Of a stretch of DNA of 64,000 nt, positions 7,990 through 16,269 are shown piece by piece. Source of the stretch: Acidobacteriota bacterium (lineage in GTDB: Bacteria > Acidobacteriota > Terriglobia > Bryobacterales > Bryobacteraceae); the NCBI GenBank assembly GCA_026394055.1, contig JAPKYZ010000101.1, positions 1 to 64,000 of the forward strand. Reading direction: 5' to 3'. Position numbers and translations under genes: made by a program. The notes under the pieces are model-generated. The model was not told the origin of the DNA and did no database searches. It saw nothing but the letters and a program-made list of their open reading frames with translations. How positions within the stretch are numbered: the first letter of the stretch is position 1; each line of letters starts with the position of its first letter.

Positions 7990-8879
7990 CTGGCCGGCAG
8001 CATTTCCTTGAGCTTGGCCGATAGCTCTTCGTAGGTCATCTTGCCGGGGTGGTAGAGGCGGACAATGCCCTTGCGGTCTACCAACACCAGCGTGGGCGTG
8101 GTGGAGGAGCCGTAGTGGGCAAAGGTGTCCGCGTCAATGATCACCGGCATCGGCTTCAGCATCCCGTAGTGTTCGTCGAGCACTTTTTGGATGTGGGCCT
8201 TTTCCTGCTCCGGCGCCGCGTCTTCGCCGCGGGCGGCGTAGCCGTAGAGCTTGGTGGGGGCCACGATGGTCAAGCCTTTGGCGCTGAACTCGTCACGCAG
8301 CTTGGCCAGGATCGGCGCCTGCGCTTTGCAATCGCCGCACCAGTGGGCCCACAGGAACACGATGGTGGGCTTGCCCAGGTAGGCCCAGGTCTTGGCGGCC
8401 ACCGGGGGCGCGGGCCGGCCTTCCAGGGTCAACAGGTTGAGGTTCTTGCGCATGCGGGTCAAGATCGAGGTGGTGCCGTAGGTCTTGATCTCCTGATTCA
8501 AGAACGTCACCGCCTCGGACCGTTTGCCGGTGGCCGCCAGCACCTGCGCCGTCACTTCCTGTGATGCCCCAAAAGCGATGGGCAGACGCGGTTCAGAGTC
8601 CATGGGGCGCTTCTTCAGCTCCGCCAGACACTTCTCGCGCGTCTCGGTGGCGAACGCCCCAGCCTTGTCGAACATCTTGTTGGCCAGCGCACCGCGGCCC
8701 AGCCAGGACATCGCCTCCAGATACTCGGGCGTTTCTCCGCTGGCGGCTTTGAACTCGCGCAACAGGCGCTGGGCTTCCGCGAAGTCGGCTTTGTTGGCCA
8801 GCGCGCGGACTTCCGGGATGAGGGCCGCGGGCAACGCGAGAGCGGTGCCCACAAGGGCAAGGACGAAACGCTTGAGCAT
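7986..8879 (-). CDS. TlpA-like periplasmic thioredoxin-fold protein
   Basis: A 297-residue exported protein: signal peptide (1-26), a helical, possibly TPR-like segment (27-145), then a thioredoxin fold with redox motif WAHWCGDCKAQAP (C181 and C184). A later TPTLVLVDRKG is the cis-Pro region. TlpA/ResA-type proteins reduce periplasmic disulfides, for example during cytochrome c maturation, or act in redox signalling. The extra N-terminal helical domain is common in Acidobacteria and Bacteroidetes relatives. It ends convergently on the slipin gene; the SDR gene lies 17 bp upstream on the same strand, so co-transcription is likely. Confidence 0.85.
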   Translation of the reverse strand: MLKRFVLALVGTALALPAALIPEVRALANKADFAEAQRLLREFKAASGETPEYLEAMSWLGRGALANKMFDKAGAFATETREKCLAELKKRPMDSEPRLPIAFGASQEVTAQVLAATGKRSEAVTFLNQEIKTYGTTSILTRMRKNLNLLTLEGRPAPPVAAKTWAYLGKPTIVFLWAHWCGDCKAQAPILAKLRDEFSAKGLTIVAPTKLYGYAARGEDAAPEQEKAHIQKVLDEHYGMLKPMPVIIDADTFAHYGSSTTPTLVLVDRKGIVRLYHPGKMTYEELSAKLKEMLPAS

Positions 8880-8896
8880 AAACTATTGTCTCCCGA

Positions 8897-9628
8897 TTAC
8901 ATCAGCATGAAGCCGCCGTCGACGGTGACGGTTTGGCCGGTCAGATACGACGCCTGATCGCTGGCCAGCATCAGGGCGATATTGGCGATCTCCTGCGGCT
9001 GGCCCAGGTGCTTGATCACTTGGCGGTCCATAAACATTCCGCGCTTCGTCTCATCTTTCCAAAAATACTCGCTCAACTGCGTCTGGATCAGCCCCGGTGC
9101 GATGGCGTTGGCGCGCACGCCCTTGGGGCCGAATTCGAGCGCATAGCTGCGCGTCATCATGATCAGCGCGGCTTTGGTCATCGAATAAAGCAGGCTCTCG
9201 GGTTGCGGCTTCAGGCCCGCGACCGAGGCGATGTTGATGATGGAGCCCGAACCGCGTTCACACATGCCGGGCGCGAGTGCGCGGACCAGGCGGTAGACGC
9301 TCTTTAGATTGACCTCCACCATCTTGTCGAACTGCACATCGTCAAAGCCCAAACACGACCCTTGCGCGATGTTGGTGGCGGCATTGTTCACCAGAATGTC
9401 GACCGCCCCGGCGCGCTCCACCAAACGGGCAATGTCCTCATTGCGTCCCACGTGACAGGCCACCGGGACAATGCCCGGACCGAGTTCCGCGGCGACGGCG
9501 TCCAGCGTCTCCTGCTTGCGGCCACAGATGAAGACGGTGGCCCCTTCACGCGCGAAAGTGGCGGCGATGGCTTTGCCGATGCCCCGGCTGGCACCGGTGA
9601 CGACGGCGACTTTGTCTTTGAGAATCAT
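8897..9628 (-). CDS. Short-chain dehydrogenase/reductase, SDR family
   Basis: A 243-residue classical SDR, NAD(P)-dependent. It shows the cofactor motif TGASRGIG (11-18), NNAAT (81-85) and the catalytic triad S135, Y148 and K152 (YSMTK). The end (SYLTGQTVTVDGG) is the typical C-terminal motif. It resembles 3-oxoacyl-ACP reductases and sugar-alcohol dehydrogenases, and sequence alone does not separate these. It lies 17 bp upstream of the TlpA-like gene and probably leads a two-gene unit. Confidence 0.9.
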   Translation of the reverse strand: MILKDKVAVVTGASRGIGKAIAATFAREGATVFICGRKQETLDAVAAELGPGIVPVACHVGRNEDIARLVERAGAVDILVNNAATNIAQGSCLGFDDVQFDKMVEVNLKSVYRLVRALAPGMCERGSGSIINIASVAGLKPQPESLLYSMTKAALIMMTRSYALEFGPKGVRANAIAPGLIQTQLSEYFWKDETKRGMFMDRQVIKHLGQPQEIANIALMLASDQASYLTGQTVTVDGGFMLM

Positions 9629-9756
9629 GTCACCGTTCTATCAAATTTCCATTGGGATACCAGTTGTGGCCCATGGCAGTGTCCATGAGGCGACAGCTCA
9701 CGCGCAGCTGAAAGACGTGTTTGTATCCACCGCACTACAAGGCCTTGTTTAAGTCC

Positions 9757-9784
9757 TTGCCTTTTATCACAGGCCGTGTATCAT
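9757..9784 (+). promoter_or_regulatory. Putative sigma70 promoter of the ATPase/KaiC-like island
   Basis: TTGCCT (9757-9762) and TATCAT (9779-9784) are separated by 16 bases and match the -35 and -10 consensus at 4/6 and 5/6 positions. A strong AAGGAG (9793-9798) and ATG 9808 follow. If used, the leader is only about 15-20 bases and the two-gene island has its own promoter. I saw no other regulatory motif between 9629 and 9807. Confidence 0.5.
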
Positions 9785-9807
9785 AGCATTCCAAGGAGAT
9801 TTGCAAT

Positions 9808-10800
9808 ATGTGTGCTGCCCCACACGCCTCAGGCCCGGATGATCACACCTTCTATGAGCCTGCGGCAGGTTCGACCAGAACGTCGGGAGTAGAGGTTGAC
9901 CCTACAGGGCGCTTTCGCACTACTGTATGCAGGTGCTTTGAAGATCTCCTCTCGATTACCCGCCGCAAGTTGGCAAAACCGGGCGAAGCGGGCTGGGAGT
10001 ATGCAGACCGATCAGCCGGATTCCCATATACGGTCGATCAGGTAGCCCAGACGTTAGGAGCAATGATCTTCCCGTCGGGGATCACCGAAGGCTTGGTTGT
10101 TGTGGCAGGCACAACCAACTGCGGCAAGAGCAGGGTCTTGAGAAACCTCATTCATCGATACCTCCTCGGACTGACGCGATGTCGGCCCAAGCGCCGCCCT
10201 CACTTGATCACCTTTGAGGACCCTGTGGAGGTTCACTTCCAAGAGAAAGGCGTGAACCTGGACGAGGCAAGAAGTATTGACTACACGCCGCGCGAGAAGG
10301 ACAAGAACGATGTCGATGGGAAATCGCTGCGGGAGTGTTTGAATGACGCACTTCGTCAGACTCCGGCGGCGGTTTATGTTGGGGAAACGCGCGACAAGGA
10401 CGACTGGAAGACCCTGCTTGATTTTGCAGGCACGGGGCATTTGGTGTTTACAACTTGCCATGCTGGCTCACTGCAGGAGACGATCGCTCCGATCTTGAGG
10501 TCGACCGGATCGGATACCGGCGCCTCAAGAAGCTTGGTGGCGGCCCGGCTCGTCGCGGCGGTGCATCTCCGGAAGTTCCACTTTGCTAGCAACCTGGGCA
10601 ACCCTCAAGAAGCTTCAGTGCCGACCGTCTGGACTGCCCGCCAGGGAGCGGGCCTACGGCTAGTCGGGTCGGGCTTGTCTTCGGTCCTGCCGGACGGAAG
10701 GGGTTGCATCGGGCGAACTCAGTTCGCCCAAAAGCTTGACCCAGCCGCGTCAGATGACCTTTTGAAACAATGCTTGCGCTCCGACCTGGAGGGACGATGA
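9808..10800 (+). CDS. PilT/GspE-like secretion-type ATPase (island gene 1)
   Basis: A 330-residue ATPase whose core matches PilT/GspE/DotB ATPases in motif order: Walker A GTTNCGKS (101-108), Asp-box ITFEDPVEV (134-142), LRECLNDALRQTP, Walker-B-like VYVGETRD (189-196) and His-box HLVFTTCHAGS (211-221). The usual N-terminal PAS-like domain is replaced by about 75 unrelated residues; the C-terminal domain is short and divergent. It has no membrane segment or signal peptide. Real PilT normally sits among pilus genes, but no pilin or pilus-assembly gene is present. Its TGA overlaps the ATG of the KaiC-like gene, so the two proteins are probably made in fixed ratio and act together. Codon choice is more AT-rich than the neighbours, suggesting transfer. 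Function unknown. Confidence 0.85.
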   Translation: MCAAPHASGPDDHTFYEPAAGSTRTSGVEVDPTGRFRTTVCRCFEDLLSITRRKLAKPGEAGWEYADRSAGFPYTVDQVAQTLGAMIFPSGITEGLVVVAGTTNCGKSRVLRNLIHRYLLGLTRCRPKRRPHLITFEDPVEVHFQEKGVNLDEARSIDYTPREKDKNDVDGKSLRECLNDALRQTPAAVYVGETRDKDDWKTLLDFAGTGHLVFTTCHAGSLQETIAPILRSTGSDTGASRSLVAARLVAAVHLRKFHFASNLGNPQEASVPTVWTARQGAGLRLVGSGLSSVLPDGRGCIGRTQFAQKLDPAASDDLLKQCLRSDLEGR

Positions 10801-13800
10801 GCACTTTACGGTTCGGAATTCCGTCGCTTGATTCTCTGTTAGGCCGCCAGCGGGTCGCCGATGACACTCGTGTAAGCGCTTATGGTATTCACTTGGAGGA
10901 CGACGCTACCACAAGTCTTTGCTTGATGGGCCCCGATGGATCCGGTAAATCGGTCTGCGCACTTCATCTGATCTCGCGCTACCTGGCCGACCACTCGTCA
11001 GCCAAAAATAAGCCGAAGGCTATTTACGTTTCAACGGACCTGGGCTTCTCCAGGGCGCTCCAGATGTGGCAAGAGTTCGGACTTGACTTCCCGAATGCTC
11101 GCGTCATACCGTTTGCGGCGGACTACGCCTCTGCGACGGAAGTTGGCGGAGGAGATTGGCACTACCCCGGAACTTCGGGCCTTGAACTAAAGCTGACTCA
11201 GTATGTTCCGTCCGACGAAGGCGCAGGGCAGAACGTTCTTGAGTTTCTCGCGGCGAATACTTCTGGAGTCATTGGATTCGTTGATCTTGAGTCGGAGAGT
11301 GCTGGTGATGATTGGGCGTTTCTGTGCAGGTTGATTGCCCTTCTGGGGCGGCCGGAGGAGAATCAACCGCGGCATCTCATCGTAGTTGATGCCATTGAGG
11401 GGTTCGAGATGTTCGACGGCGATCGCGATGCATTCGGTCAGAAGCTGAGCCGAAGAAGCCGGGTCTCGCAAATCATGCGATTAGCAAAGGGCAAGGCTCA
11501 CGTAGTTTTGGTATCAGAGGAGGCGGGTCCAGCGGAAAGGCTTCCGGAGCAGTTCGTAACGGACGCGGTAGTCCGGTTGCGGACGCGAATGGTGCGGGAT
11601 TATGCGCGCCGCACGGTCGAAATTGAGAAAGTCCGAGGGCAATCACACATCCGCGGGGAGCACCCCTGCGCGATCCGGCATTCCGCAGGCTCGACTACGG
11701 GAGAGCAGAACCACTACGACGACCCATGCGTCACGTTACGCATACCTCAAGGCGAAGGCCTCGATCCCGTCTTGCGGCCCCAGAGCTACGTAACGGCTTT
11801 TCCGTCCATTCATTGCCAAAGTCGAGAGTTCATGACCCGGCGGCCTGGCTTTCACGTCGCTACATTTGAAGAGGCCGAGCCACCACGCGAACTAGCCGCG
11901 TTTGGAATACAATATCTCGACGAACTGCTCGTGGAAGCCACTACTTCGTCCGATCCGCCAAGAGGGCTTCCGTTTGGCAAAGTCACGGCGCTCATCGGCG
12001 ATCCACATACGCATAAGATCCGATTGGGGCTCTCTTTCTTAATGGAGGAGGTCGCCCGCGTCTTATCTGCAAAGGTGAACTTGGAAGAGCTTCGTACCAA
12101 GAACGCTACGCGAGCTGAACTGTTGGCCGCTGAGGAGCAGTTGGTCAACGCCAGGGCCGCGTGCGGTGGCGTGGCCCTTATCCATGCGACTGGCGAGTGG
12201 GACAGCTATCAACTCGCAAAGACATTTGCAGAATGGCACTTGAGTGAACGACCGTCTGGTCAACGAGGCCTGCCGCCGAATATCTGCGATGTTTTGGCAA
12301 GCGAAGTACTTCCTCGAATCACGTGCCGGCGCTTGGAGATCCACGATATCCCGGCCTCCGTCCTGCTTCACATCGTGACCCAGGCGATTCACGGGACGCG
12401 AGGAGCTGTTAAGGCGAGCAGTGGTGACGAGAAGCGAATCCGAATGGTTTTCGACGACCTTAACACCTGGAAGGAGATGTATCCGGACGTGTGTGGTGAG
12501 TCCTTGTTCTTGTCTGCCTTGCTGTTCAGGTTGAAACGTGCCGCGGTTGCTGCCCTTCTAGTCGATACGCACTCGGGTAGACCTGACGCACCCATCACTG
12601 ATCCGTTTGACAATGAACTTCGCTCGCTAGTCGACTATCGGCTCTACACTTGGCGTGTCCCCTTTTATGGAGAGAGCAGAATCGCCGTAGCAGCTATTCC
12701 GCCGCTGTCGGCCGGCAAGACCAGACCGAGTGAGATGCTGGCTGTAGTTCGAGAACTTCGCTGGACCGATGATAAGCGTCGGCCAGTTGTCGATCCCGTT
12801 TTCGAGCTCTATAGCGGCATCGAGCAGGGAAGCCCGACACCGGTCCCGCTTGAAGTAAGGCTTTATGGTGAGACACCGGCATTCTCCAACCATATTCGGC
12901 GCGAGAACGATGTTTGGTCATCGAGCTTTCAGGGACTTTGCGGACAGGCGCCTTTGGTGGTTGAGCCTGCCCACGGATTCTCGACATTGCACGATCTGAC
13001 GGTGCTTCCGCAGGGCACTCGGCTGGACCACACGCTAGTTCTTCAGGTGGATGAGTATTGGGCCCTGGGCCGATCTAACGGCCTAGCCGACCGCAAGCAC
13101 TATCTGAGGGAGGCAACATTTCTTAAGGGCAATCGCGAACACGTGGCGGATCCCCTGAGTCTGTTTACTTTGACGGGGACAAGCCAGAACGAATGGAGGC
13201 GCTACCAGAGCTTCTCCGTTCCCGGCATCGATCTGGGTGCGGCAACCAGACCCCAAGGGCGCGGGCGAGAGACGACCGTGGTGGATCGGATACCGTTCGT
13301 CTGGGATTTCGGCTTCTTACTATGTGATCGCGATGCCTGGTCTGCATCCTTTGATCGGGATGTTCACGTTTGGCGTGGCGATGGCGAGCCACTGACTGTG
13401 AAGACGGTTTGGGATAGGCTCCCCAAGGCTTTCGCGCAGGCTCCCGAACTTTCGGATGAGCAGATGGCTCCGCCCGTCACTGAGGAAGGCGGCCGCGCCA
13501 CCTGGCGGGAGTTCCTTGGTGCAGCCAAAGTGGTCTCAGATGCCAAAGAAGGTGCGGTACCTTTCGACCTTGCTGCTATTTCCGGTGAGTCACTATCCTG
13601 TTTGGTTCTTGAGGTTTGGTTCTCCGAGCTTTGGCACTATCTTGGCCGGGTACTGGAGTCGGCAGAGCGCGATCGTGGCAGCGAAGGTAAGGCGCGTGTG
13701 AAACGCTACCAGACGCTGAGAGAATTAGTGCAGTCCGTGAGCACCAAGAGCTGGGGTCCGGACCGGAGCAGAGGCCTCAGCTATGCAGTGAAGCACTACT

Positions 13801-14633
13801 CATTTCACTTGTACCGTGCCTGGTTGTTGCTGGCCGAGACTTTGCAAATGGATATGTTGGTGGATCCGGCGGAGCCGTTCCAAAGCCGGTCTAGAATGGA
13901 CGACGCTCGTGCCGTCGCGTCGCGGCATTGGTACAAGACGGCGTGCGCCCGGGAGGGCGGGCTTGGCGACGCTGTAGCAGTTGGACTGCCTGGACGGTTT
14001 TCAGTCAGAGGTGATTGGTATCTAGCCGTGGCGAACAATAGCCGATCGATGCGGCTTGGAGATCGCGCTTGCGATTTATTGAGTAGCCAGCGTGCAAATT
14101 TCGACAGGCTTCAACTGGGACTCGGCCTTCCTACTCGCGATATCGGCCAGTCGACGGCGCTGTCACATCAGATCAGAACCGCGTTGCGGGCTGCGACGTT
14201 CCGCGGACCCGTTGGCAATGTCATCTACGGCGACTTAGTAGCGTTGGGGGCTACGAACAAGGGCGATCATCAGGATGAGTTTTTTTGGCTGTGGCGTAGT
14301 CAGTTGAATGATTACGACCGTGACGCTAGGGTTTGGAATAAATGGCTCATCAGGACAGCGATTGCTTGGCACCAATTGCGCACCTTCCGGCCAAAGTACC
14401 CGTGGGTGGGAGGATTCACTATATATGACACCTTGGATCATTATGCAATTGAGCCAAGCAACCCGTTTTGTCAAGCCTTGAGTTGGGATCCTGAGAACGC
14501 GCCGGAGACCAGGTCTCAAATGAGCACATGGAAGGCCGCCTACCCCGTAAGCCACCGCCAATTTGTGAATTCATGGAGATCCTTTCAGGGTCTATGCGAA
14601 GCGCTTCAACGCCTACTTGGAGGGAAGCGATAG
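10797..14633 (+). CDS. Large double KaiC-like ATPase-fold protein with unique C-terminal half (island gene 2)
   Basis: A 1278-residue protein starting at ATG 10797, inside the stop of the PilT-like gene (ATGA). Domain 1 (1-320) is KaiC/RadA-like: Walker A GPDGSGKS (45-52), Walker B LIVVDAIEGF (194-203) and the KaiC hallmark RRTVEIEKVRGQSHIRG (271-287). The paired catalytic glutamates of KaiC are replaced by Thr80-Asp81. Domain 2 (about 365-640) repeats the fold, but its P-loop is degenerate (GDPHTHKI, 401-408) although VFDD (551-554) survives, so it is probably non-catalytic. Residues 640-1278 match no family I can name; IPFVWDFGFLL (832) and TWREFLGAAK (902) faintly recall type-1 solute-binding proteins. 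No membrane segment. Probably signalling or defence; role unknown. Confidence 0.8.
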   Translation: MSTLRFGIPSLDSLLGRQRVADDTRVSAYGIHLEDDATTSLCLMGPDGSGKSVCALHLISRYLADHSSAKNKPKAIYVSTDLGFSRALQMWQEFGLDFPNARVIPFAADYASATEVGGGDWHYPGTSGLELKLTQYVPSDEGAGQNVLEFLAANTSGVIGFVDLESESAGDDWAFLCRLIALLGRPEENQPRHLIVVDAIEGFEMFDGDRDAFGQKLSRRSRVSQIMRLAKGKAHVVLVSEEAGPAERLPEQFVTDAVVRLRTRMVRDYARRTVEIEKVRGQSHIRGEHPCAIRHSAGSTTGEQNHYDDPCVTLRIPQGEGLDPVLRPQSYVTAFPSIHCQSREFMTRRPGFHVATFEEAEPPRELAAFGIQYLDELLVEATTSSDPPRGLPFGKVTALIGDPHTHKIRLGLSFLMEEVARVLSAKVNLEELRTKNATRAELLAAEEQLVNARAACGGVALIHATGEWDSYQLAKTFAEWHLSERPSGQRGLPPNICDVLASEVLPRITCRRLEIHDIPASVLLHIVTQAIHGTRGAVKASSGDEKRIRMVFDDLNTWKEMYPDVCGESLFLSALLFRLKRAAVAALLVDTHSGRPDAPITDPFDNELRSLVDYRLYTWRVPFYGESRIAVAAIPPLSAGKTRPSEMLAVVRELRWTDDKRRPVVDPVFELYSGIEQGSPTPVPLEVRLYGETPAFSNHIRRENDVWSSSFQGLCGQAPLVVEPAHGFSTLHDLTVLPQGTRLDHTLVLQVDEYWALGRSNGLADRKHYLREATFLKGNREHVADPLSLFTLTGTSQNEWRRYQSFSVPGIDLGAATRPQGRGRETTVVDRIPFVWDFGFLLCDRDAWSASFDRDVHVWRGDGEPLTVKTVWDRLPKAFAQAPELSDEQMAPPVTEEGGRATWREFLGAAKVVSDAKEGAVPFDLAAISGESLSCLVLEVWFSELWHYLGRVLESAERDRGSEGKARVKRYQTLRELVQSVSTKSWGPDRSRGLSYAVKHYSFHLYRAWLLLAETLQMDMLVDPAEPFQSRSRMDDARAVASRHWYKTACAREGGLGDAVAVGLPGRFSVRGDWYLAVANNSRSMRLGDRACDLLSSQRANFDRLQLGLGLPTRDIGQSTALSHQIRTALRAATFRGPVGNVIYGDLVALGATNKGDHQDEFFWLWRSQLNDYDRDARVWNKWLIRTAIAWHQLRTFRPKYPWVGGFTIYDTLDHYAIEPSNPFCQALSWDPENAPETRSQMSTWKAAYPVSHRQFVNSWRSFQGLCEALQRLLGGKR

Positions 14634-14720
14634 TGTATCCACGTCCATCACCCTACTGCGTTGCTAGGCTGGATAGAGTACATATTCGGCCCTAGTTTTC
14701 GCCGCTTCGTCACAAACGGG

Positions 14721-15743
14721 CTAGGCCAGTAACTTCTTGGTGTAGGCGATCGACCGTTCCAGGTCGTCGCGTTCTTTTTGGGCCGCTTGCTCCTTGGGGA
14801 CGGCCGGGACCGTCAGCGGCTGGCCTTTGTCGGCCAGCGCTAGGAAGCGGGCGAAGCTCCAGGCCGGGATGTTGCGATAGCCGTCCCACCACTTGGGGTC
14901 CATCACGGCGAAGATGCGCGGCGGCGTGACGATCACTTCCAGAGACAGTGCCTTGCCCGGACACAGCTGCCGGTACTTGCGGACCCACTCGTCGATGGCG
15001 ACGTTGCCCTCGCCCATGCGGCACCAGGCCACCGCGACGCCTTCCGGAACACGCCACAGTGCCGTGTCACGGATGTGACTCGTGAGCACGTAGGGCGCCA
15101 GGGCTTCGAGCGTGACGTGCGGATCCTCGATGGTCCACAGCGGGTTGCCGGAATCGAGCACGGCGCCGACGAAGTCCTTGCCCGCTTGCTCAATCAGCGT
15201 CCGCAGTTCCCAGCCCTGCATGTCGCCGCCATGGTTTTCGATGGCCAGCTTCAAGCCGGAATCGGCCACGCGGGAGCGGACCGATTTGAGCACCTTCACG
15301 GTCTCCTCAATGCGGGCCTCAATCGAGGGCACGCGGTCCCCCATCATGCCCAGGAAGCAGCGCACGATGGGTGAACCGAGCAATTGCGCCGCATGCAGCA
15401 TTTTGGCGATCTGTTCTTCCGCGGTGCCGGCTTTGGGATCGAAGTATTTTGACCCCGGGCAGATCGAGCGCATGCCGGCTTCAATGCGGATACCCAGGCC
15501 GTCCGCGTGCACCTTCACTTTTTTCAAATGCTCATCTTCCAGCGACCCCAGGAAGCGGATCTCGGAGAAGTGCACCACCTTGGCGCCCAGCTTGGCCGAG
15601 TAGTCCAGATGCTCAAAGGCCGTGTAGCCGGAGCTGCGGATGCTGAACAGGTCGATGCCGAGCGGAGTGTCAGGGGAGGCCATAGCAAGTGGAGCAGCCG
15701 CGACTGCGGCAGTAAAGTCCCGGCGGCGCATGCCCTCCATCAT
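14721..15743 (-). CDS. Sugar phosphate isomerase/epimerase-like TIM-barrel protein
   Basis: A 340-residue xylose-isomerase-like TIM-barrel protein with an N-terminal twin-arginine-like leader (MRRRDFTAAVAAAPLAMA), so probably exported folded. Metal-site elements of the family are visible: AIENHGG (Glu-Asn-His), VGAVLDSGN (Asp) and TSHIRD (His). These enzymes isomerise or epimerise sugars, or cleave related compounds, at a divalent metal; substrate cannot be read from sequence. Tat-exported members are numerous in Acidobacteria and Planctomycetes. It is monocistronic, and the spacer to the island contains only a short unassigned stretch (14634-14720). Confidence 0.8.
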   Translation of the reverse strand: MMEGMRRRDFTAAVAAAPLAMASPDTPLGIDLFSIRSSGYTAFEHLDYSAKLGAKVVHFSEIRFLGSLEDEHLKKVKVHADGLGIRIEAGMRSICPGSKYFDPKAGTAEEQIAKMLHAAQLLGSPIVRCFLGMMGDRVPSIEARIEETVKVLKSVRSRVADSGLKLAIENHGGDMQGWELRTLIEQAGKDFVGAVLDSGNPLWTIEDPHVTLEALAPYVLTSHIRDTALWRVPEGVAVAWCRMGEGNVAIDEWVRKYRQLCPGKALSLEVIVTPPRIFAVMDPKWWDGYRNIPAWSFARFLALADKGQPLTVPAVPKEQAAQKERDDLERSIAYTKKLLA

Positions 15744-15820
15744 AATGGCGCGCCGCGGAAAATGGGGAGCGGTGGACGCGAGCGCTTGGCCGCATTCTCT
15801 GGCGAGGCAGTTCGCCCATC

Positions 15821-15887
15821 AGCCCCATGCGTCAACTTGGGGCTTTATTCGGGTCCGCGAAGAAGCCCCAAGCTCACGCATGGGGCT
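15821..15887. repeat. Dispersed palindromic element, copy 1
   Basis: Inverted repeat with arms 15821-15845 and 15863-15887, 23 of 25 positions pairing, and a 17-base loop. Arm core is AGCCCCATGCGT and CTTGGGGCTT. It lies between the sugar isomerase start and the end of the 119-residue hypothetical gene. Very similar sequences occur at 17684-17751 and 38128-38236, so this is a dispersed REP-like family, not a single terminator. Confidence 0.85.
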
Positions 15888-15909
15888 AGCAAATTGCGCA
15901 GCCCTAGCG

Positions 15910-16269
15910 CTATCGGCCGGCGGCGGCGGCCGCTTTCAGGACGGCGCGGTGCTCGGGAGTATCGGCGACGGCGCTGATCACCAGGTTGTGGGTGCGTGAA
16001 ATCATCATCGACTTGGGGAAGAGCACGACGGCGGGCGCGGAAGAGGCGGTGATGTGCAGGATCAAGGGCTCCTTGGCTTCCACCGCGATGTACCAGGTTT
16101 CCGGGTGCGTCGCGTCCGCAGTCAGCGTCGCCAGATCGGGCACGATGTGGGCCAGCTTCAAGACGGGCAAACGCGACTTGAGGCGCCCGGCGTGGCCGCC
16201 GACATCAAGGATCAGATCGGCCAGCGCCACCGCTTCACCAGCATCGATCGGCAGCTGAAACGGGATCAC
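15910..16269 (-). CDS. Conserved-looking hypothetical protein coupled to galU
   Basis: A 119-residue soluble protein with no family I recognise. It starts at GTG 16269, which overlaps the galU stop (GTGA), so it is translationally coupled to galU. The sequence has alternating hydrophobic strands (LILHITASSAPAVVLF) and an Ala-rich end; no signal, membrane segment or catalytic motif is evident. It ends just outside the palindromic repeat. Context suggests a role tied to UDP-glucose supply, but that is guesswork. Confidence 0.6.
   Translation of the reverse strand: MIPFQLPIDAGEAVALADLILDVGGHAGRLKSRLPVLKLAHIVPDLATLTADATHPETWYIAVEAKEPLILHITASSAPAVVLFPKSMMISRTHNLVISAVADTPEHRAVLKAAAAAGR

Noticed and set aside
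9808..10800. Naming island gene 1 pilT
   Set aside because: The catalytic core matches, but the N-terminal domain and context differ from pilus retraction ATPases.
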